Below, one piece after another: positions 1 to 6,652 of a stretch of 26,508 bases of DNA (positions are counted from its first letter, which is position 1; every line of letters begins with the position of its first letter). Location of the stretch: positions 1-26,508 of IMG/VR virus record IMGVR_UViG_3300037189_022715. One strand, given 5' to 3'. The stretch is from a virus. The notes under the pieces are model-generated. The model was not told the origin of the DNA. It saw only the letters and a list, made by a program, of their open reading frames with translations, and made no database searches. A program made the position numbers and the translations under genes.

Positions 1-197
1 TCAATTGAATATTCAAATAGGTAGCTATCTAAATCTATTCCAAAATCAGGTTCACCTAACACCTCTCCTTTACTTGTAAAAAGAGTCATTTTTACCTGTT
101 GAATAGCTGATTCTAATTCATCACTAATCTCTACGCGGTCTCCTAAATATTTAGGATCCTCATCTGTTCGGGTATAAAAATCTCTAAGATTTGCCAT
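1..197 (-). CDS. Baseplate wedge protein, T4 gp25-like (partial, 3' end outside window)
   Basis: The reading frame opens at an ATG at 197 and runs off the left edge after 65 codons. The residues GEVLGEPDFGIDLDSYLF match the core of the GPW/gp25 family (a start of the type 'L.T..GE....PDFG..L...LF'), a structural subunit of contractile-tail baseplate wedges. The downstream gene (200-934) ends 2 nt before this ATG, so both lie in one minus-strand late transcript. Identification is by recognition of the conserved core only; the C-terminal part cannot be seen. Confidence 0.75.
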   Translation of the reverse strand, partial: MANLRDFYTRTDEDPKYLGDRVEISDELESAIQQVKMTLFTSKGEVLGEPDFGIDLDSYLFEYSI

Positions 198-199
198 AA

Positions 200-934
200 T
201 TATTGTCTTGTTAAATACATCCAGTCTGGAGTGTTTTCACCCTTCATCATTGCTTTAACATCTTCCATCTCCTTTTCAGCAGTGGTTACGATATTTTGAT
301 AATTTACGGTAACTCCTCCAGGAAGAGTATAATTAAATGTTTGGAGCATGTGAGCTAATCTCACTTTTGCATGGGAACGAACATATCTTTGAAACATCTC
401 GTCCTCAAACAATTTATCTTGATCAAGTTTTTTAAATACTCGAAGAACTGCTGGAGTCTTAGGTGTTCTTCCTATTACTCCAAGTAATTTACTGTTTTTA
501 TTATAGTCATATGCAATAGTATCAATCATCATTGCTTTAGTTAAGTCAAGGAATGAAAACATTACTGTTCGATACATAATACTCTCCCCAATAAATGGAG
601 TTAAGAAGATCTCAGCACCAATAAATTTTTGCTCTGCAAAATCTCTATCGATCGTTCCAAAGATAGATCCTCCCTTTGCCTCTTTAAAATCTACTACAAA
701 CTGAACACAGTCAGGTAGTTGAATTTGACGAAGTTTTTTAAATGTCTCATTTTGAAACAAGTCTAGGGGTAAGAGTAAATATCTACTCTCTACCGCATGT
801 CTCCAGTTATCCCAAAAATATCTAGAATCATTCTCAATAATACGCTTTACCTCCTTTTCAGGAAGACCGTATGGTAGAGCACCTGAGAAGGTAATCTCAT
901 CATTTATGTCCTGTATTAATTCCTGTTCCGTCAT
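200..934 (-). CDS. Putative virion structural protein next to gp25
   Basis: A 244-residue soluble protein with no signal peptide or membrane segment. It mixes long amphipathic helices (about residues 165-200) with beta-rich stretches and ends in PDWMYLTRQ. I do not recognise the family. It lies between a gp25-like baseplate gene (2 nt gap) and small minus-strand genes with capsid-targeting-like N-termini, so a baseplate, neck or other virion role is the natural inference from position. It lacks the F-x-x-F-I-N-E leader seen in many of its neighbours, which fits a tail/baseplate rather than a capsid-interior protein. Confidence 0.6.
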   Translation of the reverse strand: MTEQELIQDINDEITFSGALPYGLPEKEVKRIIENDSRYFWDNWRHAVESRYLLLPLDLFQNETFKKLRQIQLPDCVQFVVDFKEAKGGSIFGTIDRDFAEQKFIGAEIFLTPFIGESIMYRTVMFSFLDLTKAMMIDTIAYDYNKNSKLLGVIGRTPKTPAVLRVFKKLDQDKLFEDEMFQRYVRSHAKVRLAHMLQTFNYTLPGGVTVNYQNIVTTAEKEMEDVKAMMKGENTPDWMYLTRQ

Positions 935-940
935 CTTCTT

Positions 941-1384
941 TTATTGATTTGATCCCGTTCCTCCACCTCTTTCATCACTAAATCTAACACTTGACTTATC
1001 GATGTTTACATTAAATTCTCTGTCTCCCATTGATCTACCTAGAGCTCTTTGGTTTTTACTAGCAATTACTGAATCCTGCTTTCCGGCACGATCCATTGAA
1101 CTTCTCATTACCTGGTCTAGCGACTGATCCTTTATCTTCTTTTTCCAATCACTATGGAAGATCATGTTCATTGCTCGAGTAATATCAACCTCTTGAACAT
1201 TGCCATCATACCGGTTTGGGTTTCTTGCAGCTTTTTCGTTTGCTAGTTCCCTAGCTATTGCCATAATCGAAGTATAAAGTCCACCCAGTGCACCTTGTAC
1301 CATGCCTTTAAAATTAGTTGGATACACCACTTCCTTAGTAGATTCATTGATAAATTGATGATATGTTTTTATATTTCTTTCCAT
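941..1384 (-). CDS. Putative capsid-internal protein with T4-like capsid-targeting N-terminus
   Basis: A 147-residue protein. Residues 5-14 (IKTYHQFINE) are very close to the leader of T4 internal proteins (KTYQEFIAE type), which the prohead protease cuts after the Glu; here the cut would follow E14. The body is basic and helical, followed by a Gly/Ser-rich tail (GGGTGSNQ). No domain is recognised. Its ATG overlaps the stop of the upstream gene by 1 nt (TAATG), indicating translational coupling in a late operon. Inferred role: packaged or head-associated protein of unknown activity. Confidence 0.6.
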   Translation of the reverse strand: MERNIKTYHQFINESTKEVVYPTNFKGMVQGALGGLYTSIMAIARELANEKAARNPNRYDGNVQEVDITRAMNMIFHSDWKKKIKDQSLDQVMRSSMDRAGKQDSVIASKNQRALGRSMGDREFNVNIDKSSVRFSDERGGGTGSNQ

Positions 1385-1710
1385 TATGCTGTAGGTGCGG
1401 CCGGTGTTGCTGGTGCTGTTGGTGCAGGTTGATTTGCAGCAGCAGTCTTTTGTGCAGTTTGACTCTTAGTAACGGCAATGTCATACGCAGCCTGTATGTC
1501 CAAAACTTTTTTATCTTGGGCAGCTTTTTGTAAATTTATTTGATTCTGTAAAGTTTTCTCCTTTTGCAAAGTGTTATATTGAGTTAAAAGTGCAGGATCA
1601 GTAGGTACACCTTCCTCTTTAATCATTTGAGGATTCGCACCAGCTGATATGTCATCAGACACCTTTTTTTCAGCATTTTGAAAGCCCTTAAAACTTTTTA
1701 CGTAAGCCAT
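1384..1710 (-). CDS. Small Ala/Pro-rich, coiled-coil late protein
   Basis: 108 residues. The N-terminus (YVKSFKGFQNAE) is a degenerate form of the leader found on neighbouring late proteins. Residues about 40-85 are Gln/Lys/Ala-rich and predicted by eye to form a coiled coil; the last 20 residues are Pro/Ala/Thr repeats (PAPTAPATPAAPTA). No known domain. The start lies about 17 nt downstream of a late-promoter motif (ATAAATAA on the minus strand at 1728-1735). Likely a minor virion or assembly protein, but nothing in the sequence gives a function. Confidence 0.55.
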   Translation of the reverse strand: MAYVKSFKGFQNAEKKVSDDISAGANPQMIKEEGVPTDPALLTQYNTLQKEKTLQNQINLQKAAQDKKVLDIQAAYDIAVTKSQTAQKTAAANQPAPTAPATPAAPTA

Positions 1711-1727
1711 TTTAATTTGCTTTTTTA

Positions 1728-1735
1728 TTATTTAT
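1728..1735 (-). promoter_or_regulatory. Late-promoter motif (ATAAATAA), overlapping upstream stop codon
   Basis: Minus-strand ATAAATAA preceding the gene that starts at 1710. It overlaps the last codons and stop of the gene at 1728-2003, so it is an internal promoter of the operon. Confidence 0.55.
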
Positions 1736-2003
1736 TTGTAAATTTTCGAGTAGTCTCGACAAATTCCTGGTATGATAAAACCTTAGTCTTTTTCTCCATT
1801 CTAGGATTAGATCCGAATGCGCTGCTTGCACTTCTTCCTGCAAGGAACGGAGAATTATTCCAATGAGTTGGAGTGGTCCCAGATGATCCCGAATAGAACA
1901 TCATTGCATTTGCACGCTTAGTATCGGGCTGCATGATTCGTTCAGCAGGATCTGGCTCCATCATTATCGCGCCAAAGCCTTCAACTAGTCTCTTTAGCCT
2001 CAT
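1728..2003 (-). CDS. Small late protein with leader-like motifs at both ends
   Basis: 91 residues. It starts MRLKRLVEGFG, parallel to MRIKRLYEADD of the upstream gene, so both may carry a short hydrophobic-x-Glu cleavage site at residue 8. Near the C-terminus, residues 75-83 (LSYQEFVET) again resemble the T4 KTYQEF(I/V)xE leader. The centre is Ser/Gly/Asn-rich and probably disordered. The gene begins 1 nt after the upstream gene ends (2005). Function unknown; a head-packaged or protease-processed peptide is inferred from the motif only. Confidence 0.5.
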   Translation of the reverse strand: MRLKRLVEGFGAIMMEPDPAERIMQPDTKRANAMMFYSGSSGTTPTHWNNSPFLAGRSASSAFGSNPRMEKKTKVLSYQEFVETTRKFTNK

Positions 2004-2004
2004 C

Positions 2005-2448
2005 TTATGCTTGTGGAAAGTCTAACTCTTGTGCAGGCTGATCTAGTGAAAATTCAGGAGCTTGCGGTTCCATTTGTTTTGAGAAGTTAACGTCAGTATC
2101 ATCTGCAGTAATGTCTCCAGTCTCTTCAGGAGCTTCACCAGTAGTTTGGTTAAGGAGCTCTTCAGTATTTGACTCGATAAATTGTCTAAGTCCCATACAA
2201 ATAAGAGGATTGATTGTATCACAACGATCAAGCAGTTCTTGCACAGTTAGAGTCATTACATCAGGTTGAGGCAATGCAAGCTGCTCCTGTTCTGGTTCAT
2301 TTTGAAAGTCAAAATCCGGCATCATCTCAGCTGGAGATTGAACTGGAGTAGGTGGAGCCATTTGTGGCATCTCTTGAGGAAGTGGCATTTGGCCATTCAT
2401 TGGTAGCTGTTGAACATCATCCGCCTCATAAAGTCTCTTAATACGCAT
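2005..2448 (-). CDS. Acidic Pro/Gln/Met-rich late protein
   Basis: 147 residues, strongly acidic, with Pro/Met/Gln-rich low-complexity sequence at residues 14-65 and an acidic tail. A short helical patch (about 66-100, LTVQELLDRCDTINPLICMG) is the only region that looks folded. The start MRIKRLYE|A resembles a prohead-protease site. A late-promoter motif lies at 2472-2479, 24 nt before the ATG. Unknown function; composition is reminiscent of scaffold or internal phage proteins, which is inference. Confidence 0.55.
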   Translation of the reverse strand: MRIKRLYEADDVQQLPMNGQMPLPQEMPQMAPPTPVQSPAEMMPDFDFQNEPEQEQLALPQPDVMTLTVQELLDRCDTINPLICMGLRQFIESNTEELLNQTTGEAPEETGDITADDTDVNFSKQMEPQAPEFSLDQPAQELDFPQA

Positions 2449-2471
2449 AATTTAAAGTTTATTTTATAGTG

Positions 2472-2479
2472 TTATTTAT
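2472..2479 (-). promoter_or_regulatory. Late-promoter motif (ATAAATAA)
   Basis: Minus-strand ATAAATAA, 24 nt upstream of the ATG at 2448. It is one of a set of identical octamers that sit at similar distances before late genes in this window and resembles the T4 late promoter core TATAAATA. Confidence 0.6.
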
Positions 2480-2505
2480 TTGGAAACCTAATCGTCGTTT
2501 TAAGA

Positions 2506-2511
2506 TATAAT
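2506..2511 (+). promoter_or_regulatory. Early promoter -10 box (TATAAT)
   Basis: TATAAT 5 nt before the ATG at 2517. The usual 7-nt distance to the start of transcription puts +1 at about the start codon, implying a leaderless mRNA. No convincing -35 box. Confidence 0.4.
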
Positions 2512-2516
2512 AAACT

Positions 2517-2771
2517 ATGAAGGAAAAAGATATATCTGCACGACAAGCTGCACTAAATAGTGCTCTTCGTGATGCAATACTTAAGAAAATTGATGTGATT
2601 CGGGAAAATATTGTTTTTGATAAAGGCTCAGATAAATCATCGTATTTTCAAATGTTAATAATGGTGGATGAAGATTTAGATGATGTCCTACTTAATTGGG
2701 AATATGATTCAATTAATCCAAGTCTTTCTTTTCTAGACTCAGACGACCTAGACGATGAGGACGACGACTAG
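2517..2771 (+). CDS. Small acidic early protein
   Basis: 84 residues, helical N-terminal half and a very acidic tail (DSDDLDDEDDD). No Shine-Dalgarno; a TATAAT box at 2506-2511 is so close that transcription would start at about the ATG. The 3' end overlaps a convergent small gene on the other strand (2713-2880) by 59 nt. It is not in a recognised family. The acidic tail could act as a nucleic-acid mimic or binding surface, but that is speculation. Confidence 0.55.
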   Translation: MKEKDISARQAALNSALRDAILKKIDVIRENIVFDKGSDKSSYFQMLIMVDEDLDDVLLNWEYDSINPSLSFLDSDDLDDEDDD

Positions 2772-2880
2772 TCTTCTTTTTCTTTTTTGGGTTTGAACCA
2801 TATGTAGTCCATCCATTTGGTCCCTGATTAATACTTGCAAGATCTAGGAACTCTTTAAAATTTTCTACTAATCTTATCAT
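2713..2880 (-). CDS. Small basic late protein, overlapping convergent gene
   Basis: A 55-codon frame from ATG 2880 to TAA 2713. The protein begins MIRLVENFKEFLDLAS, similar in style to the leaders of other late proteins here, then NQGPNGWTTYGSNP, and ends in a Lys/Arg-rich segment (KKKKKTSRR). The upstream gene (2882-3484) ends 1 nt before it, the same tight packing as other late genes, and without it this stretch would be an unexplained gap. The basic tail is encoded opposite the acidic tail of the plus-strand gene 2517-2771. Possibly a DNA-binding virion peptide; function not known. Confidence 0.6.
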   Translation of the reverse strand: MIRLVENFKEFLDLASINQGPNGWTTYGSNPKKKKKTSRRPHRLGRLSLEKKDLD

Positions 2881-2881
2881 G

Positions 2882-3484
2882 TTAGTGACTCATTAGAACA
2901 CCGCCGATAGATGAAGAGTGAACCGCAAGATGATTAATTGATTCAATGTCAAGTTTTGTTTTTCTCTTTGTATAGTCTACACAAAGCACTCCTACAAACT
3001 TATCATCAATTGTCTTTATTGCAAATAGGTATCCTGATTTGCAACCAGACTCTTCAGCGACATATTTTAAACCATATGTAGCTATTTTATCATCTTTATA
3101 ATCACTAATCTCAATAATATTCGCATCTAATAATTGATTCATAGATCGAGTAAATAGGTTAACTGGGATATTTTGAAAGTTTGTTTGAATTGATGTAGTA
3201 TTAGGTGAAACAGTTTCATAAATAACACTAAACTTTGCTATTGATTTACCTGTTGGATAAAAGTGACCACCGTTATGAAATTGACTAACCCAAACACGGT
3301 CCGCTTTAAATTCTTCTCTAATATGATCTAGTCTAGCCATTACTAATTCACCTATTCTAAGAGCATCAGTCACCATATCAGGCTTGTCCTTATTCTTATC
3401 TAATCTATTTTTGATTAGAATTATTAATACTGGTCCTAGTACACCAGTTATGAAAGCTATTGCTATTGAAGTAAATGAATTCAT
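2882..3484 (-). CDS. Membrane-anchored GAF-like protein
   Basis: 200 residues. Residues about 5-25 form one hydrophobic transmembrane helix, followed by a basic linker (KNRLDKNKDK). The rest (about 40-198) has the strand-helix pattern of a GAF domain, including an F-H-N-G-G-H-F stretch around residue 70 and a C-terminal GVLCVDY strand. GAF domains bind small ligands or mediate dimerisation; no catalytic motif is seen. It is on the minus strand among late genes. A cytoplasmic-face membrane sensor or anchoring protein is inferred; the fold call is from pattern and is not certain. Confidence 0.55.
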   Translation of the reverse strand: MNSFTSIAIAFITGVLGPVLIILIKNRLDKNKDKPDMVTDALRIGELVMARLDHIREEFKADRVWVSQFHNGGHFYPTGKSIAKFSVIYETVSPNTTSIQTNFQNIPVNLFTRSMNQLLDANIIEISDYKDDKIATYGLKYVAEESGCKSGYLFAIKTIDDKFVGVLCVDYTKRKTKLDIESINHLAVHSSSIGGVLMSH

Positions 3485-3505
3485 CCCTAAATCTTAAAAT
3501 TTTTA

Positions 3506-4078
3506 TTACATATTGCATCCGCAAGAATATCCATATTCATTTGAAATAGGAACTTCTCCGCACTCTTCGCAAGTATCATCATCTTCTCCACAATCTTCAC
3601 ACTCATCATCTGGCATATAATCGCTTTCATCAAAAAGGTTTGGATAATCTCCATGATCTTCATTGATAAATTGAGCGAATCCCTTTACTAACGTAACACT
3701 CTCTTCTACTTTCTTTTTAGGATTTGCACCAGCTTCAGGATTTCCTTCTTCTGTCTCGTCCTCATCTTCTTCTTCCTCGTCAGCTTCTCCTTCTTCTTCC
3801 TCTGGAGATTCTTCATCTTCTTGGGGAGCATTCATATCTTTAGTATTATTGGCAGAAAATGCCGGAGATCCTTCCTCTCCAGGTTTAGCTGGAGTAGCTT
3901 CATAGTTACCAGCAACTGGTCTATTTGGTCCTATTTGAGGTTGATCGTATGTTTCTTGGTCAAAGCCTTCTTCGAAATTAGCGGCAGCGTTTTTAATATC
4001 GTCTACGCTAGCTGGTTCAGTACTTCCGTTAGAATATTTATCAGAAAATTCTAAAAAATTTAAAACTCTACCTGGCAT
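3506..4078 (-). CDS. Acidic late protein with internal cleavage-like site and Cys-rich tail
   Basis: 190 residues. Residues 1-65 are mixed, 66-125 are low-complexity Glu/Asp/Pro (runs such as EEEEDEDETEEG), residues 131-140 read VKGFAQFINE, the same peptide that opens other late proteins, and residues 141-190 contain six cysteines (C160, C163, C170, C173, C186, C188) in C-x2-C pairs suggesting zinc binding. Cleavage after E140 would release a 50-residue Cys-rich peptide. The protein also starts with a related pattern (RVLNFLEF). A late promoter lies at 4097-4104. Confidence 0.6.
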   Translation of the reverse strand: MPGRVLNFLEFSDKYSNGSTEPASVDDIKNAAANFEEGFDQETYDQPQIGPNRPVAGNYEATPAKPGEEGSPAFSANNTKDMNAPQEDEESPEEEEGEADEEEEDEDETEEGNPEAGANPKKKVEESVTLVKGFAQFINEDHGDYPNLFDESDYMPDDECEDCGEDDDTCEECGEVPISNEYGYSCGCNM

Positions 4079-4096
4079 TGTGTATAATTATTTTAG

Positions 4097-4104
4097 TTAT
4101 TTAT
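4097..4104 (-). promoter_or_regulatory. Late-promoter motif (ATAAATAA)
   Basis: Minus-strand ATAAATAA 19 nt before the ATG at 4078; heads the late operon 4078 down to at least 2713. Confidence 0.6.
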
Positions 4105-4121
4105 CTTGACCTATTCTTTAG

Positions 4122-4151
4122 TTTAGATGATAACTTTTAAAAAAATACAAT
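4122..4151 (+). promoter_or_regulatory. Early promoter (TTTAGA ... TACAAT)
   Basis: TTTAGA at 4122-4127 and TACAAT at 4146-4151 fit the TTTAA(A/C)-N17-TA(C/T)AAT pattern (spacing 18) of the early promoters in this window. The -10 is 3 nt from the ATG at 4155. Confidence 0.45.
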
Positions 4152-4154
4152 ACT

Positions 4155-4364
4155 ATGTCAATTAAAGTAAAGGACGAATATCGTCGAAATGATTTAAGTC
4201 TTTCTCCTGGAGGATCTGACGTTACTGCAATAATGAGTAACGGTAAGAAATTAACCTATGATAAGATTAAATCTATTGAAAAATACTGTGCACGACTAAA
4301 GGGTGAGCCATTAGTTATGGAGATCCTAGTGGACGGTGAATCATATTGGAAACGTAATCAATAA
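4155..4364 (+). CDS. Small hypothetical early protein
   Basis: 69 residues, beta-rich C-terminal half (LVMEILVDGESYW). The sequence has the look of a small phage protein of the 'YDKIKSIEKYCARLK' type, but I cannot name a family. There is no Shine-Dalgarno. A TACAAT box at 4146-4151 lies only 3 nt before the ATG, so the message is probably leaderless. It is the first gene of a three-gene early unit ending at the terminator near 5040. Confidence 0.55.
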   Translation: MSIKVKDEYRRNDLSLSPGGSDVTAIMSNGKKLTYDKIKSIEKYCARLKGEPLVMEILVDGESYWKRNQ

Positions 4365-4374
4365 AACCTAGAAT

Positions 4375-4773
4375 ATGACTGAGGAAATAGAAAAATTGAT
4401 TGATCTACACTATGCAGACTCAATTGAATTACCTGAAAACCGACTACTTTGTTTTAAAAGAGTCCAAGATTACCGACGCACTGACCGTCAGGCAGTAAAA
4501 GTATCGATTGATGATCTTGAAACTGAGACAAGCACTGAATTAGGTATATACTTTGACGCTGTGTGGAAATTTAGTTCGCCAATGAACGAAAGAACCTTTT
4601 GGCAAAATGCAAAATCACATGCTGAAGAGTTTAAAGAAGTCTTTGATCGCATGCGAGTAAAAGTTCCTAGGGCACATGCGATACGGTTCAACATGCTTAC
4701 TGGCAGAACTTCATCACAATTAGATAAATTAACAACACTCTTTAAAAGCGAACTAGATGAGCACAATGTATAA
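4375..4773 (+). CDS. Hypothetical early protein
   Basis: 132 residues, soluble, charged, mixed alpha/beta; no motif recognised. It begins 10 nt after the upstream stop and overlaps the next gene by 17 nt, so the three genes 4155-5026 are likely one transcript. Nothing in the sequence fixes a function. Confidence 0.6.
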   Translation: MTEEIEKLIDLHYADSIELPENRLLCFKRVQDYRRTDRQAVKVSIDDLETETSTELGIYFDAVWKFSSPMNERTFWQNAKSHAEEFKEVFDRMRVKVPRAHAIRFNMLTGRTSSQLDKLTTLFKSELDEHNV

Positions 4774-5026
4774 AAACACAGAGGTTGACGTTGAGATTGA
4801 ATTTGATGATGTCATGGAATATATTACAGACTATGCATCAGACTCTGAAATAGCCACGATTCGCAAAGAAATCGGTGAAATTGAGGCAGATGAAAAGGAG
4901 AGGTCGAATACTCTTGAAGGATCATATGTTCGAGAAGAAAAAATGATTCTATTTGAGTTGGCTGCAAAGAAATATACTCTTGAAGAGCTTGAGCAAAGGC
5001 TCGGTAATAAATTTGATTTAATGTAA
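4757..5026 (+). CDS. Small acidic helical early protein
   Basis: 89 residues, 20 or more acidic residues, mostly helical (heptad-like from about residue 30 to 85, ending LEELEQRLGNKFDLM). The likely start could also be the Met at codon 4 (MYKNTEVDVEI), which would reduce the 17-nt overlap with the preceding gene. The unit ends at a hairpin terminator immediately downstream. Unknown function. Confidence 0.55.
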   Translation: MSTMYKNTEVDVEIEFDDVMEYITDYASDSEIATIRKEIGEIEADEKERSNTLEGSYVREEKMILFELAAKKYTLEELEQRLGNKFDLM

Positions 5027-5030
5027 AAAA

Positions 5031-5054
5031 AGCCGAGTTTAACTCGGCTTTTTT
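5031..5054. terminator. Bidirectional intrinsic terminator
   Basis: AGCCGAGT-TTA-ACTCGGCT forms an 8-bp perfect hairpin, flanked by a run of A on the left and six T on the right, so it can stop transcription from both strands. It sits exactly between the convergent genes ending at 5026 (+) and 5057 (-). Confidence 0.9.
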
Positions 5055-5056
5055 AT

Positions 5057-5860
5057 TTACATTTTATATGCTTCTTTAAATGATGTGTATCCATTCGTAA
5101 ATCTTCTCCAGTCAAGTTCTTTTTCATAAGATACTCCTTCGTCAATTAGGAATTTAACTAAATCCATTGCATTTTTTCGATCTGCTGCAAGTAGTGGCAT
5201 TCTTCCGCTTTCAAACATTTGAACAGATCCTTCATTAGTCGTAAATCCTTCAATTACGACTGTGCCCCAATCAGAATCCTTACCTACTATTTTAAAGTTT
5301 GAACCAGATTTTTGTCTAAGCTCAAGATTAGTAACTGATAAGTAAACTTCGTCTCTTTCATATCCACTGGTTGGCATACCTACTAATTTAACCTCAGTCA
5401 CTTGATTTGTCCCATATTGCTTACCGTGAGCAGATACTCGATCAGCAAATAAATCCATTTTTCTTCCTCGTAAATTAGTTTCGATTTCTCTCCACTTTTT
5501 ACCTGAGACTTCGTTTATATAACCTTCAAAAGTTTTAACCATCATATCATCTTCTCCAAGTGGACCAAGGTTAAACGAATTCACGATTTCTCTATTTGCA
5601 GGAATACCTACACTATTCTTTAAAAAGTTATAAACTTCTTGTACATCATCTGCAGATGATGCAATATGATCAACTGCCCATTCATGGCCACCCTTTAGGA
5701 TTTCATCAATTTGAGCATGATCCATTTGTACAAGCTCGTCAATCATTCTTTTTAGAGTTTCAAGGTTTCCAAAAAACATATAATTTAGGTCAGATTCACG
5801 GTTTTTCATACACCTATTAGATGTTCCTTCACATCCACATGAACATTCATTAATTCTCAT
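5057..5860 (-). CDS. Late protein with Cys-rich start and internal cleavage-like site
   Basis: 267 residues that look like two modules. Residues 1-105 start with MRINE then four cysteines (C6, C8, C10, C17) and a helical domain (NLETLKRMIDELVQMDHAQI). Residues 108-117 read VKTFEGYINE, the leader peptide seen at the start of other late proteins, and residues 118-267 form a second, beta-rich module (VYLSVTNLELRQ, TVVIEGF). Cleavage at E117 would separate them, or the gene may be a fusion of two genes that kept the second leader. The upstream gene ends 7 nt before its ATG. No enzyme motif seen. Confidence 0.6.
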   Translation of the reverse strand: MRINECSCGCEGTSNRCMKNRESDLNYMFFGNLETLKRMIDELVQMDHAQIDEILKGGHEWAVDHIASSADDVQEVYNFLKNSVGIPANREIVNSFNLGPLGEDDMMVKTFEGYINEVSGKKWREIETNLRGRKMDLFADRVSAHGKQYGTNQVTEVKLVGMPTSGYERDEVYLSVTNLELRQKSGSNFKIVGKDSDWGTVVIEGFTTNEGSVQMFESGRMPLLAADRKNAMDLVKFLIDEGVSYEKELDWRRFTNGYTSFKEAYKM

Positions 5861-5867
5861 ATCTAAT

Positions 5868-6626
5868 TTATTTTTTAATTACACCCTTAGCAATTAAGAT
5901 ATCCTTTTTTGTAACAAGGCCGTCTCCGCTCATATCTGGAAAGCCTTTATCTTTTTTAGGCTTCTTCTTTATCTTAGTATCTTCTTTAGCTACTTTAGCT
6001 TTAGCCATTTGTTTCTTACCCTCATTAATAAATTGATTAAAGCTCATAATTCCTCTAGACTCATTCGGCATTTCACCGACGACTGCAGTTGGAGCAACTA
6101 CTCCGCTCTCAATCTGCTCAGGAGAAGCTGGAACAACCGTCTCTTTAGTTGATGTATCTAATTCTACTGATTTAATAAATCTAACTGTAATATCAGGAAT
6201 CTCAATTCCGTCTCCACCGGTTCCTTTCAATACTTGTGTAACATTACCTAGCTTAATTCCTTCTACTATATCACCAGTGATTGAATCATCTAGATTAAAT
6301 ACTAGTGCTTCTGCATCGTTTTTAGATGTATCGTTTTTAGTATTTAAGATGATCAGCTTAATATCTTTAGATTTAGTTTCATTTGTTTTATCTTTCCACT
6401 TAGCATCCTCTTTAGATACTGACTCGCCGGTCTCAAGCGCATCCATATCCTTCATAGTTAGTGTGACCTCTAGGATATTTTCTTTCGCTAGGAGTTCAAA
6501 GTCTTCTAATTTATCAGTAGGTAATGCTTCAGGCAAACTTCCAGGTGTCCCCATCTCTTCTGGATCAAGTGGCATGCCCATCTGTTCAGCTTCGTAAATT
6601 TTCGTAAAGTTAAAATATTTATGCAT
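5868..6626 (-). CDS. Late protein with internal cleavage-like site and EF-hand-like loop
   Basis: 252 residues. The N-terminus (FNFTKIYEAEQ) carries a hydrophobic-x-Glu site at E12. Residues 45-165 form a beta-rich domain. Residues 194-202 (MSFNQFINE) repeat the capsid-leader peptide, followed by a Lys-rich linker (KIKKKPKKDK) and residues 231-242 DMSGDGLVTKKD, whose spacing (D1, S3, D5, G6, V8, D12) fits a calcium-binding EF-hand/dockerin-like loop. Cleavage after E202 would free a basic 50-residue peptide with the calcium-binding loop. A late promoter sits at 6645-6652. Confidence 0.6.
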   Translation of the reverse strand: MHKYFNFTKIYEAEQMGMPLDPEEMGTPGSLPEALPTDKLEDFELLAKENILEVTLTMKDMDALETGESVSKEDAKWKDKTNETKSKDIKLIILNTKNDTSKNDAEALVFNLDDSITGDIVEGIKLGNVTQVLKGTGGDGIEIPDITVRFIKSVELDTSTKETVVPASPEQIESGVVAPTAVVGEMPNESRGIMSFNQFINEGKKQMAKAKVAKEDTKIKKKPKKDKGFPDMSGDGLVTKKDILIAKGVIKK

Positions 6627-6644
6627 AGTGCTTTTTATTTTTTA

Positions 6645-6652
6645 TTATTTAT
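6645..6652 (-). promoter_or_regulatory. Late-promoter motif (ATAAATAA)
   Basis: Minus-strand ATAAATAA 19 nt before the ATG at 6626. It overlaps the stop codon of the upstream gene 6649-7389. Confidence 0.6.

Noticed and set aside
1678-1866. Plus-strand frame over 1384-2003
   Set aside because: It lies antisense to two packed late genes and is rich in Phe/Leu/Ser without any support.
4488-4766. Minus-strand frame within the early gene 4375-4773
   Set aside because: Antisense to a tightly coupled early gene; composition (Ser/Cys/Leu) is typical of shadow frames here.
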